NCBI GenBank assembly: GCA_964448675.1
Contig: CAYUZU010000008.1
Coordinates: 1-64,000, forward strand
Source of the DNA: CAYUZU01 sp964448675
GTDB lineage: Bacteria; Planctomycetota; Phycisphaerae; UBA1845; Fen-1342
Reading direction: 5' to 3'
Length of the DNA stretch: 64,000 bases
Shown: one piece after another, positions 46,006 through 60,399 of the stretch
How positions within the stretch are numbered: position 1 is the first letter of the stretch
Layout: each line of letters opens with the position of its first letter
Position numbers and translations under genes: made by a program
The notes under the pieces: model-generated
The model's input: only the letters and a program-made list of their open reading frames with translations
The model's database searches: none
What the model was told of the DNA's origin: nothing

Positions 46006-46995
46006 CTACACGTAGCTGTTCAGCGTCTTCATGTAGTTGGCGCGCTCGAACGCGGCAGGGTCGGGACACGCCCGCTGGCTCAGGCTGCCCTTCATCTGCT
46101 CGACCGATTCGTACTCGTTCTCTTCGAGCCACGTCTCCATACCGCGCAGGATGTTGGTGATCTCGCCGGCCCCCTTGCGCAGCAGCACGGACACGATCTG
46201 CACCACGTCAGCACCCGCCATGACCATCTTGATCACGTCCGCCGCGCCGGCGATGCCGCTCGTGCCCGCCAGGCTCGCCTGCACGTTGTCATGCAGCACC
46301 GCCGTCCAGCGCAGCGGCAGCCGCATCTCGAACGGCGTGCTCAGGACCAGGTCCGGCACCACCTCGAGCTTGTCCAGGTCGATGTCCGGCTGATAGAAGC
46401 GGTTGAACAGCACCAGGGCATCGGCGCCGGCCTCATCAAGGCGCTTCGCCACGCTGCCGAACGCACTGAAATAAGGCCCCAGCTTCATGGCGACCGGGAT
46501 CTTCACGGCGTTCTTCACCGCTTTGAGGATCTCGACGTAGCGATCCTCGACCGCCGTGCTGTTGAACTCCGGGTCGGTCGCGATGTAGTAGACATTCAGC
46601 TCGATGCCGTCGGCGCCGGCCTCCTCCATCTTCTTGGCGTAGTCCGTCCATCCGCCGACGGTCACGCCGTTGAGACTGGCGATAATCGGAATGTCGACGG
46701 CCTTCTTCGCGGCGCGAATGTGGTTGAGATAGTCTTCCGGGCCGAGGCGGTAGTCGTGCGCCTCTGGGAAGAAGCTCGTCATTTCCGCGTAGAACTCGGT
46801 GCCCTGCGAAGTCATGTGGTCGAGCTCGTGCTGATCGTGGGCGATCTGCTCCTCGAACAGCGAGTGCAGCACGATGGCCGCGGCCCCGTGCTCGGCCAGC
46901 CGCGTCAGGCCGTCAACGTTGGCGCTCAGCGGGCCGGCGCCGGGAACGATCGGGTTCTTGAGCTTGAGGCCCATGTATGTCGTCGAGAGGTCCAT
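46006..46995 (-). CDS. Dihydroorotate dehydrogenase-like flavoprotein paired with PFOR
   Basis: A 329-residue TIM-barrel flavoprotein of the DHOD-like family: MGLKLKNPIVPGAGPLSANV, IIASLNGVTVGGWTDYAKKMEEAGADGIELN, IPVAMKLGPYFSAFG, GTSGIAGAADVIKMVMAGADVVQIVS. FMN-binding segments are present, but the usual pyrD catalytic loop with N..CPN is not obvious. It directly follows nifJ (84-base gap), an arrangement familiar in other bacteria, so a redox role linked to ferredoxin or pyruvate metabolism is more likely than pyrimidine synthesis. AGGA precedes the ATG. Confidence 0.85.
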   Translation of the reverse strand: MDLSTTYMGLKLKNPIVPGAGPLSANVDGLTRLAEHGAAAIVLHSLFEEQIAHDQHELDHMTSQGTEFYAEMTSFFPEAHDYRLGPEDYLNHIRAAKKAVDIPIIASLNGVTVGGWTDYAKKMEEAGADGIELNVYYIATDPEFNSTAVEDRYVEILKAVKNAVKIPVAMKLGPYFSAFGSVAKRLDEAGADALVLFNRFYQPDIDLDKLEVVPDLVLSTPFEMRLPLRWTAVLHDNVQASLAGTSGIAGAADVIKMVMAGADVVQIVSVLLRKGAGEITNILRGMETWLEENEYESVEQMKGSLSQRACPDPAAFERANYMKTLNSYV

Positions 46996-47079
46996 GCCGG
47001 GTCCTTTCCTTTTACGTCGTATTCGGCAGCAGCCGGCACGCGGCCGGCCGCTGCCGCATTGTACTGCTCAGTTCAAACC

Positions 47080-50667
<3,588 letters not shown>

Positions 50668-51062
50668 AACACTCACTCTCCGCAAAAAGAGGTCGACTCT
50701 CTGTCATGAAGGCTGTCGGCCACGCGCGGCGCGCGGGCCGGTTACTTGCAGGTCTCACGCCCCGCGACCGAGCCGGAAACGCAGCGACCATGTCGCGCTT
50801 GACCTCCCATTCGCCCGGTCATCCAGGGGCCGGTTGGAAGCACAGCGGGGAGACAGACGCCGGCAGCAGTCACCGTCCCATCGCGGCGCTGTCGAATTTT
50901 CCTGTGTACCGGGAATCCGCCGTTCTTGCAAGCAGAACGCCCCCCGCCAACCGCATTTCAAGGGTGTGCTCGCGTACTCAAATAGTACACCAGAGGTGCT
51001 ACTTGAAGCGCGCGTTCAGTGGAATGGTGGTATTGTGTGCCGTATTGAGACGGAATTCTCGC
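50668..51062. other. 395-bp non-coding region upstream of nifJ
   Basis: No gene is seen. On the minus strand this should contain the end of the hypB transcript and the nifJ promoter. GTACT-CAAAT-AGTAC (50974-50988) is a 5-bp inverted repeat nested in GGTGT...ACACC; on the minus strand it includes TACTAT, a possible -10. The rest is GC-rich without clear structure. Confidence 0.45.
50974..50988. promoter_or_regulatory. Inverted repeat GTACT-N5-AGTAC in the nifJ upstream region
   Basis: Perfect 5-bp arms around CAAAT, flanked by outer GGTGT and ACACC arms. Overlap with a minus-strand TACTAT suggests a transcription-factor site in the nifJ control region. No assigned regulator. Confidence 0.35.
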
Positions 51063-51770
51063 TCAACGAATCGCCGGCATGACCGTTAACGCCGGCGTGT
51101 GGCTCACGCCGCTGGCTTGCGTCGCCTGGGCCCGGACATACCCCAGCAGCCAGCCGGCCGCGCGATCGATGCCAATGCGCTCGTAGGTATCCGTGAGGAC
51201 GATTTCCGCCGCCGCGTTGATCCGCCGAATGTCACGCACCACCTGCTGCCGGTCGAAGTCCAGCGCCGCGAGCAGCCCGCATTTCGCCAGCAACACCAGG
51301 CCGGCGTCGTGCACCAGGCCCGGATACTTGCCCGCCACCCCCGCACCATCCGCCACGCTCAACACCGACACCCGCAGGTGCTCACCCAGCTGTCCCGCCG
51401 GCGGCGGCAGCGGCCCGCCCAGGTCCTCGACAAAGAGCAGGTCGAGCTCCCCCAGCGGCAGTTCGCCCACGCCGGCCTGCACCTGGGCCGCCGTGAGGTG
51501 GGGGCGGGCGTCGGTCAGCACTTGCACGGCGGGAATGCGCTGCGCGGCCATGCGCTGCGCATCGATGCTCGCCACCAGGTCGCCCTTCAGGAATCCCAGC
51601 CGCAGATTGCGGCGCAGCCGCGGCAGCAACGCTTCGATCAGGCATGTCTTGCCTGCTCCGACGTTGCCGACCACCGAGACACAGGTGATGCCGAGGGCGT
51701 CGAACGTCTGGCGGTTTTCCAACGCGGCGCAGGGGTTTGGCGGAACTTGATGTACGACTGGCGGGTTCAT
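51063..51770 (-). CDS. HypB/UreG-type GTPase with degenerate metal site
   Basis: A 235-residue SIMIBI GTPase. G1 is GNVGAGKTCLIEALL, then KGDLVASIDAQRMAAQRIPAVQVL, FVEDLGG and LSVADGAGVAGKYPG follow the HypB order. In canonical HypB the GTPase-domain metal site is Cys-His plus a second Cys (TGxxCHL and LVCP); here the segments read TDARPHLTA and GPLPPPAG, so both Cys are absent and only His remains. G4 (NKxD) reads AKCGL. There is no His-rich N-terminus. It may be a regulatory or repurposed HypB paralogue. ATG at 51770 with GGAG. Downstream of the RegB-like kinase. Confidence 0.72.
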   Translation of the reverse strand: MNPPVVHQVPPNPCAALENRQTFDALGITCVSVVGNVGAGKTCLIEALLPRLRRNLRLGFLKGDLVASIDAQRMAAQRIPAVQVLTDARPHLTAAQVQAGVGELPLGELDLLFVEDLGGPLPPPAGQLGEHLRVSVLSVADGAGVAGKYPGLVHDAGLVLLAKCGLLAALDFDRQQVVRDIRRINAAAEIVLTDTYERIGIDRAAGWLLGYVRAQATQASGVSHTPALTVMPAIR

Positions 51771-51915
51771 GAGGCCTGCTCCCTGACTCAGGTTAAACGC
51801 TTGCTGGCCGACTGCGCTTCTATCTGAAACCGCGGTAGGACCTCGCGGGACTTCCCTTTCCCGGCGCTGCGCCGCAAGTTTGGCGGCGACCAATCAGGCA
51901 GACATGCACGTCGTC

Positions 51916-51936
51916 CCGCAGCCCACCGGGCTGCGG
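51916..51936 (-). other. Perfect hairpin between the RegB-like kinase and hypB genes
   Basis: CCGCAGCCC and GGGCTGCGG pair over 9 bp with a 3-base loop. It lies 110 bases past the kinase stop and 146 bases before hypB. There is no T-tract, so it could be a terminator of the kinase transcript or a leader structure of hypB. Confidence 0.4.
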
Positions 51937-52046
51937 AAACCGACCCCCTACCAGTACCATAAGTCACGTTTGGCCATCCGTCCAGAAAAAACAGGTATCG
52001 AGGAGAAATGACAGCCAGATCAGCCGCCGCCGGGGCGGGCCCGACG

Positions 52047-53648
52047 TCACCGGGCGTCGTCGGGTTGCGGCGCGCCGGATCCCACGTCGATATGGCTGGA
52101 GCGCGTGTTCCGTACCGTCACGGCCGACGTGCTGTAGCAGGCGGGGAAGCACACGGAAAACGTCGACCCCTCCCCCTTGCGCGAATAAACGTGAATATAA
52201 CCACCCGCCTGCTCCACCACCTCACGCACGATGGACAACCCCAGCCCCGTCCCCGGGATGCCGGCCGACAATGCCGTCTCGCCCCGGCGGAACGCGTCAA
52301 AAACCGAGCCGTCCGTCGTCGCGCCGCGCCGCACGAACGGCAGCGACTCGCTCATCCCGATCCCCGTGTCCTTCACGATGACGTACACGAAATCATCCAC
52401 CGACCGGTCCCCCAGGGTCTTGGCCGGCGGCGGCGGCAGGTCGTCCTTGACCGGCGTCTTGCGCCCGCACAGCACGCGAATGTGCACGCTGCCGCCTTCC
52501 GGCGTGTACTTGATCGCGTTGTCGATCAGGTTCCCCACGCAGTCCACCAGGTCGGCCTCCGCCACGTGCGCCACCAGGTCATCGCACTCGGGGATCTGCC
52601 AGCTCATGGTGATCTGCTTCCCCTCGGCGACCGACTGGTGCCGGCGGCACAGCTCGTCAACCACCTCGGCGACGTCAGACGCGGCCTGCTGGTGGCGGCG
52701 CGGGTCGGCTTCCTGCACGCGGGCGAGCGCCAGCAGCTCACTGACCTGGCTCACGCCGTCGCGCGCCCGGCGCACGATCTTCTCGCACGTCGCGCGAATC
52801 CCCGCCGAGTCCGTCACGATCCCGTCCAGGATCAGGTTCGCCAGCGTCTGCACCATCGCCAGCGGGCTCTTGAGCTGGTGGGCCGCGATCTGCATGAACC
52901 GGGAGCGGCGCAGTTGCAGGTCCTGGATCGCCTGCCGCGACCGCGCGAGAGCCGCGTTGGTCTTGATCAGGCGGTCCTCGCGCTCGTCCAGGATCTTGCC
53001 GATGCGATCGGTGAAGTAGAGCGTGCCGAAGATCGCGCATGCCACCACGATCACGGTCAGGGTCACGTAGTGCAGCTCCGTGTGGAGTTGCGACGAGCCC
53101 AGGTGCGGCAGAAACGGATAGTGCGGCCACCAGCCGAATGTGTGACCGTATCCCATCGTCGCATAGAGCAGCGCCGCCCACAGCGACAGCAGGGCCGCCT
53201 GCCACGTTCGCAGCAGCAGCCCCGTGATGGCGACATGAAACAGGTAGAACACCGACATCGGGTTCTCGATGCCGCCGGTCAATCCCAGGATCCAGGTCAA
53301 GAGGAGAAGATCCGTTGCGATCTGGGCGCTGGCGAAGAACTGCCCGCTGCGAATCGCGACGTTCTGGTCGCCGCCAGGGTCACCAAGCTGGCGCCGCAAC
53401 AGCCGCGAAACCAGCGTCCAGAGCACGTTGGTACCGCCCACGGCCAGCACGACGATCAGCAGCAGCGCCGGCCGCTCGGCCTCCGGCAGCACGAAACGCT
53501 CGACCGCCAGCACGGTCAGCGCGCCCATCGCGAACAGCCAGCGCAAGCGAATGAACCAGTGCAACTGCAGCAACACCACCAGCGCGTACGGCTTGCCGAA
53601 CGTCTCGTCGGAGGGCGGGTCCGGGCTGTGCGGTGGTACGGCTGTCAA
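52047..53648 (-). CDS. RegB/PrrB-like redox-sensing histidine kinase
   Basis: A 533-residue sensor kinase with about six N-terminal TM helices (residues 20-220). GGIENPMSVFYLFHVAITG in the TM region (near residue 123) is the heptapeptide-type GGxxNP signature of RegB/PrrB, implicated in quinone sensing. The H-box is MQIAAHQLKSPLAMVQTL (near residue 255), N-box NLIDNAIKYTP, G1 KDTGIGMS and G2 GTGLGLSIVREVV. A redox-active Cys equivalent is not obvious. TTG start chosen because GGGA lies upstream. Located between a receiver gene and the hypB-like gene, so control of hydrogenase or fermentation genes by quinone state is inferred. Confidence 0.82.
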   Translation of the reverse strand: MTAVPPHSPDPPSDETFGKPYALVVLLQLHWFIRLRWLFAMGALTVLAVERFVLPEAERPALLLIVVLAVGGTNVLWTLVSRLLRRQLGDPGGDQNVAIRSGQFFASAQIATDLLLLTWILGLTGGIENPMSVFYLFHVAITGLLLRTWQAALLSLWAALLYATMGYGHTFGWWPHYPFLPHLGSSQLHTELHYVTLTVIVVACAIFGTLYFTDRIGKILDEREDRLIKTNAALARSRQAIQDLQLRRSRFMQIAAHQLKSPLAMVQTLANLILDGIVTDSAGIRATCEKIVRRARDGVSQVSELLALARVQEADPRRHQQAASDVAEVVDELCRRHQSVAEGKQITMSWQIPECDDLVAHVAEADLVDCVGNLIDNAIKYTPEGGSVHIRVLCGRKTPVKDDLPPPPAKTLGDRSVDDFVYVIVKDTGIGMSESLPFVRRGATTDGSVFDAFRRGETALSAGIPGTGLGLSIVREVVEQAGGYIHVYSRKGEGSTFSVCFPACYSTSAVTVRNTRSSHIDVGSGAPQPDDAR

Positions 53649-53758
53649 CGGTGTTCCCTGCCTGTGGTGACCACGCTCTGATTACATCGGCTGCGTGTCG
53701 GACATACAAGCCCCCCGGATCCCTCGTGAGGACGACGCGCCTCCTCCCCATGCGCCAT

Positions 53759-54142
53759 TCACTCGATGCACCGGCACAGCGCACCGGCCACCGCGTCCCG
53801 CAGCGCCTTCGCATCCAGCGGCTTCTCGAGAAACGCTGCCGCCTGCACCTGCTCCACCTGGGCCATGTCGCGTGCCGCCGACGAAATCAGGATCACCGGC
53901 AGCGCGGCGAACACCGGGTCCTCCCGCAGCCGCCGACCCAATTCGAGCCCCTCGGTCGGCGTCGCCAGCATGATGTCCAGCAGCAGCAGGTCCGGGCGCT
54001 CGGCCTGCAACGCCGCCAGTCCCGCCCCCGTCGTCGCGCAGCACTTGACCTGATAACCCAGCGGCTGCAGGATCAACTTCACCACCTCGTGCATATCGAG
54101 GTCGTCGTCAACCAGCAGAATACGTGTCTCGGCGTCCGGCAT
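53759..54142 (-). CDS. Receiver-only response regulator
   Basis: A 127-residue CheY-like protein: ILLVDDDLDMHEV (acidic pair), phospho-Asp in LLLLDIMLATPTEGLELG, Ser in ILISSAARD, Lys in AFLEKPLDAK. All key residues are present. There is no output domain, in contrast to RegA/PrrA. It lies immediately upstream of the RegB-like kinase (110-base gap) on the same strand, so it is probably its partner or a phosphorelay intermediate. GTG at 54151 is an alternative start. Confidence 0.85.
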   Translation of the reverse strand: MPDAETRILLVDDDLDMHEVVKLILQPLGYQVKCCATTGAGLAALQAERPDLLLLDIMLATPTEGLELGRRLREDPVFAALPVILISSAARDMAQVEQVQAAAFLEKPLDAKALRDAVAGALCRCIE

Positions 54143-54273
54143 CTTCTTCACCCGGCCTGAGATTCGTCTGGCCGCGACCCGCGAAATGTGCGGGCGGCTG
54201 TTGTCTGTCCCGCTGATGCATTGATCTGTATCACCAGCGTAACACCTGGTGTGCGCCGGGGCAATCGTGCCCC

Positions 54274-56685
54274 CTATGACGCAGCCGCCGGCGCCTCGTC
54301 GCGCCAGGCCGCCACCAGGGCCTGGCCCAACGCGATTCCCCCGTCGCCGCACGGCAGATGCCGGTGATACAGCACGCGGAGCCCATTGGCTTCCAGCATT
54401 GCGCACAGCCGTTGCAGCAGCCGCCGATTTGCAAAGCAGCCACCCGTCAGCGCCACCTTGTCGATGCCCCGCGCGCGGCAAGTCCGCAAGCCGGCCTCCG
54501 CCAGCATGTGCGCGACGGTCTCGTGAAAACGGCTGGCCAGTACCTCTACCGGCTCCTCCCGTCGGCGCGCCGCAACAATCTCGCGTACGGCCGGCACCAG
54601 CGACAGCCGCAGCCCCGCGCCGCGGTCGCTTATCGCAAAGGGCAGTGGCGCGACCGGCTCGGCCACTCGTCGCGCCGCCGCCTCGAGCTCCATCGCCGCC
54701 TCCGCCTCGTGACGATTCTCCCCACACAAGCCCAGCAGGCAACTGACGGCATCGAAACAGCGCCCCAGGCTCGACGTCGACGCAACATTGACCCCCGCCG
54801 CCCGCTGTTGCTCAAACAGCCGTAGCGCCGCCGGCGCGGGCGCCACCGCCGCACCCGCCGCCTCGACCAATGTTGCCGGCCATGTGTCCCCGATCGCGGC
54901 CTGCAGCAAAGCACCGGCCGGGCGCCACGTTTCGACCGCCGCCCGATCCCCGCCTACCAGTGGGAAGTACGCCAGGTGGCCGGCCCGCTCGAAATCGCCC
55001 CCTTCGCAAACCAGCACCTCGCAACCCCAGATCGCGCCGTCGGTCCCGTAGCCCGTCCCGTCGCACGCCAGCCCCACGACCGGCCCCAGCTCCCCCCACT
55101 CCGCCATCACGCCCACCACGTGCGCATGGTGATGCTGTACTTGCACCAGTGGCAGCCCGAGTTCACGCGCGTAAGCGGCCGACAAATAGCGCGGGTGCAG
55201 GTCGCACGCGACCACGTCCGGCTTGAACCCGCACAAGTCCTTCAACCGCTCGATCGCATCGACAAAGTGCCGAAACGCCGCCGCGTTGCTCAGGTCCCCC
55301 AGGTGCTCGCTGATGACCGCCTCGCCCCGGTGCAGCAGGCACACCGTCGACTTGAGTTCGCCACCCACCGCCAGGATCCGCCTTTCGGCCGCCGCTGCCA
55401 GCGGCTCGCCCACGCCAAACCCCGCCACGCGTAGCGGCCGCGGTGCGTAACCCCGCGCCCGACGAAGCGGCACGACCTCGTCGCGAAACGTGAACACCAC
55501 CGAATCGTCGATGGGCCGAAAGATCTCGCGATCATGCGTCAGAAACGCATCCGCCACGTCGCCCAGGTCACGCTGCGCGTCGCCGTCACGATACGTCAAC
55601 GGCTGGCCCGACAGGTTCGCCGAGGTCATGACCAGCGGCCCGCCACACGCCGCCAGCAGCAGGTGATGGAGCGGCGTATACGGCAGCATGAGCCCCAGGT
55701 CGGCACATCCCGGCGCGACGGCCGGCGCCAGCCCGTGATCCGTCCGCGCCGGGGCCAGCACGATCGGTGCCGCCGTCGACTGCAACGCATCCACATCCGC
55801 CGGACGGAGCGCGCACAGGGCCCGCGCGGTCGCCACGTCCGGCACCATCACGGCCAGCGGCTTGCCGTCGCGCAACTTGCGCCGCCGCAGGCGCTGCACC
55901 ACCGCCTCATCATCGGCACGGCACGCCAGGTGATAGCCGCCGAGGCCCTTCACGGCCAGAATCGCGCCATCACGAATCAGGGCGGCGGCGGCGGCGATGG
56001 AGTCGGCGGCGTCGCGATCGCTCAGCGTCACGCGCGGGCCGCACACCGGGCAGGCGTTGGGCTGGGCGTGAAACCGCCGATCCGCCGGGTCGGCGTACTC
56101 GCGGGCACAAGCCGGACACTGCGAGAAGGCCGCCATGGTCGTATGCGGCCGATCGTACGGCACGGTACGGATAATTGAATACCGCGGGCCGCAATTGGTG
56201 CAGTTGATGAAAGGGTATCGATAGCGCCGGTCCTGTGGATCCCACATCTCCCGCAGGCAATCGGCACAGGTCGCCGCGTCCGGCGTCACTTCCGGCCGGC
56301 GCGTGGTGTCCTGCTGCGACGGATGGATGCGAAATGTCGTTGTCGCCGCTGCTGGCAGATCCCGCCTGGTCACGTGCGAGATGTGCGCCAGGGGCGGCAG
56401 GTGGGCCAGCAGATCGCGTTCGAACGCGGCCAGCGCGTCGGTGCCGCCTTCGACCTCGATCTGGGCACCGGTGCTGTCATTGGCCACAAACCCGCCGAGA
56501 TTGTGGACCAGTGCGGTACGGTAAACGTAGGGGCGAAATCCGACCCCTTGCACCTGGCCGCGCAACTCGAAGCGGCGCCGGATTCTCGCGGGTTCGTTGC
56601 TCAAAGCGGCTTCCTGTTCTTCCTTGACGGTAGCGTCCGCCGCGCGGACTGCCAACTGCGCCGCCGGCGAAACGGCAGCCACCAC
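54274..56685 (-). CDS. hypF: HypF carbamoyltransferase (NiFe hydrogenase maturation)
   Basis: An 803-residue HypF, which uses carbamoyl phosphate and ATP to carbamoylate HypE, the source of the CN ligands of the NiFe centre. N-terminal acylphosphatase domain (ELRGQVQGVGFRPYVYRTA) is followed by two CxxC-x18-CxxC zinc fingers (CADC..CTNC, CPAC..CPVC) and a YrdC-like domain (KGLGGYHLACRADDEAVV). The Kae1-like domain has VQHHHAHVVG, DGTGYGTDGAIWGCE and GGCFANRRLLQ. The GTG at 56685 gives the longest product; TTG at 56604, with AGGA upstream, is plausible and closer to family length. Divergent from malic enzyme. Confidence 0.93.
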   Translation of the reverse strand: MVAAVSPAAQLAVRAADATVKEEQEAALSNEPARIRRRFELRGQVQGVGFRPYVYRTALVHNLGGFVANDSTGAQIEVEGGTDALAAFERDLLAHLPPLAHISHVTRRDLPAAATTTFRIHPSQQDTTRRPEVTPDAATCADCLREMWDPQDRRYRYPFINCTNCGPRYSIIRTVPYDRPHTTMAAFSQCPACAREYADPADRRFHAQPNACPVCGPRVTLSDRDAADSIAAAAALIRDGAILAVKGLGGYHLACRADDEAVVQRLRRRKLRDGKPLAVMVPDVATARALCALRPADVDALQSTAAPIVLAPARTDHGLAPAVAPGCADLGLMLPYTPLHHLLLAACGGPLVMTSANLSGQPLTYRDGDAQRDLGDVADAFLTHDREIFRPIDDSVVFTFRDEVVPLRRARGYAPRPLRVAGFGVGEPLAAAAERRILAVGGELKSTVCLLHRGEAVISEHLGDLSNAAAFRHFVDAIERLKDLCGFKPDVVACDLHPRYLSAAYARELGLPLVQVQHHHAHVVGVMAEWGELGPVVGLACDGTGYGTDGAIWGCEVLVCEGGDFERAGHLAYFPLVGGDRAAVETWRPAGALLQAAIGDTWPATLVEAAGAAVAPAPAALRLFEQQRAAGVNVASTSSLGRCFDAVSCLLGLCGENRHEAEAAMELEAAARRVAEPVAPLPFAISDRGAGLRLSLVPAVREIVAARRREEPVEVLASRFHETVAHMLAEAGLRTCRARGIDKVALTGGCFANRRLLQRLCAMLEANGLRVLYHRHLPCGDGGIALGQALVAAWRDEAPAAAS

Positions 56686-56790
56686 CCGCTGCGCTTTGCA
56701 TTGCCCCTGGCTTTGCGGTTATGGTGAGGGGCCCGCCGGCAAGCATGCGGCCGGCCGTGTCACATGCCCGTCAAACAGGAGCACGCGTCG

Positions 56791-58500
<1,710 letters not shown>

Positions 58501-58569
58501 TCCGTTCGAGCGGATGACAACCGGACCCTGCCCGGCGGCGTCGGCGCGGCCGGGCCGGGCAACCGAGAC

Positions 58570-58596
58570 CCCGGCGGACCAGGGCCGTCCGCCGGG
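58570..58596 (+). other. 10-bp hairpin directly upstream of the NtrC-type regulator
   Basis: CCCGGCGGAC and GTCCGCCGGG form a perfect 10-bp stem with a 7-base loop, ending 12 bases before the ATG at 58609. A second weaker TGCCCGGC/GCCGGGCA stem precedes it. It could terminate the malic enzyme transcript or limit translation of the regulator, which has no recognisable Shine-Dalgarno. Confidence 0.5.
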
Positions 58597-58608
58597 CCGG
58601 GCGAACGC

Positions 58609-59982
<1,374 letters not shown>

Positions 59983-60020
59983 GCTGGGGGATTCCCCCAT
60001 GCCCATTCCGAACTGGCGCG

Positions 60021-60049
60021 TTTCCGGTGCGTATCGCCCGTTGTACAAT
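60021..60049 (+). promoter_or_regulatory. Candidate promoter of the phasin-ubiB operon
   Basis: TTTCCG and TACAAT are separated by 17 bases, about 42 bases upstream of the phasin-like ATG. The -10 is good and the -35 weak. Confidence 0.4.
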
Positions 60050-60091
60050 CACCAGGGCAACCACCCATCGAACCGAAGAGGAGAACTTCGC

Positions 60092-60397
60092 ATGATCGAC
60101 CTGATGAAGAAGACATTCCTGACCGGCGTCGGGCTGAGCCTCATGACCAAGGACAAGGTCGAGCAGGTCGCCCGCGACATCGCCAACAGCGCCCAGATGA
60201 CCAGCGACAAGGGACAGGAGTTCATCAACGAGGCCATTGCGCGGGCCGAGCAGGGCCGGGCCGACCTCGAATCCACCGTCTACGACATGGTGCAGGACGC
60301 GCTGAAGAAGGCCGACGTCCCCACCCGCGCGGAATTCGACCAGCTCGCCGCCCGCGTCAGCCAGCTCGAAGCCGCCCGGTCGGAGCAGCCTGAGTAG
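60092..60397 (+). CDS. Phasin-family-like coiled-coil protein
   Basis: A 101-residue, mostly helical protein (MKKTFLTGVGLSLMTKDKVEQVARDIANSAQMTSDKGQEFINEAI, with charged C-terminal QLAARVSQLEAARSEQ coiled coil). Similar to the small phasin/PHA-granule-like helical proteins that sit upstream of UbiB homologues in many bacteria. AGGAG eight bases upstream sets the start. Stop and ubiB start are two bases apart, indicating coupling. A granule or membrane-associated function with UbiB is inferred; PHA synthesis genes are not in the window. Confidence 0.7.
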   Translation: MIDLMKKTFLTGVGLSLMTKDKVEQVARDIANSAQMTSDKGQEFINEAIARAEQGRADLESTVYDMVQDALKKADVPTRAEFDQLAARVSQLEAARSEQPE

Positions 60398-60399
60398 CG

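Noticed and set aside
52008..53681. Plus-strand frame with GAGGAGAA before an ATG
   Set aside because: Despite the good ribosome-binding-like sequence, it is antisense to the RegB-like kinase and its product is Arg/His/Gln-rich without domains.
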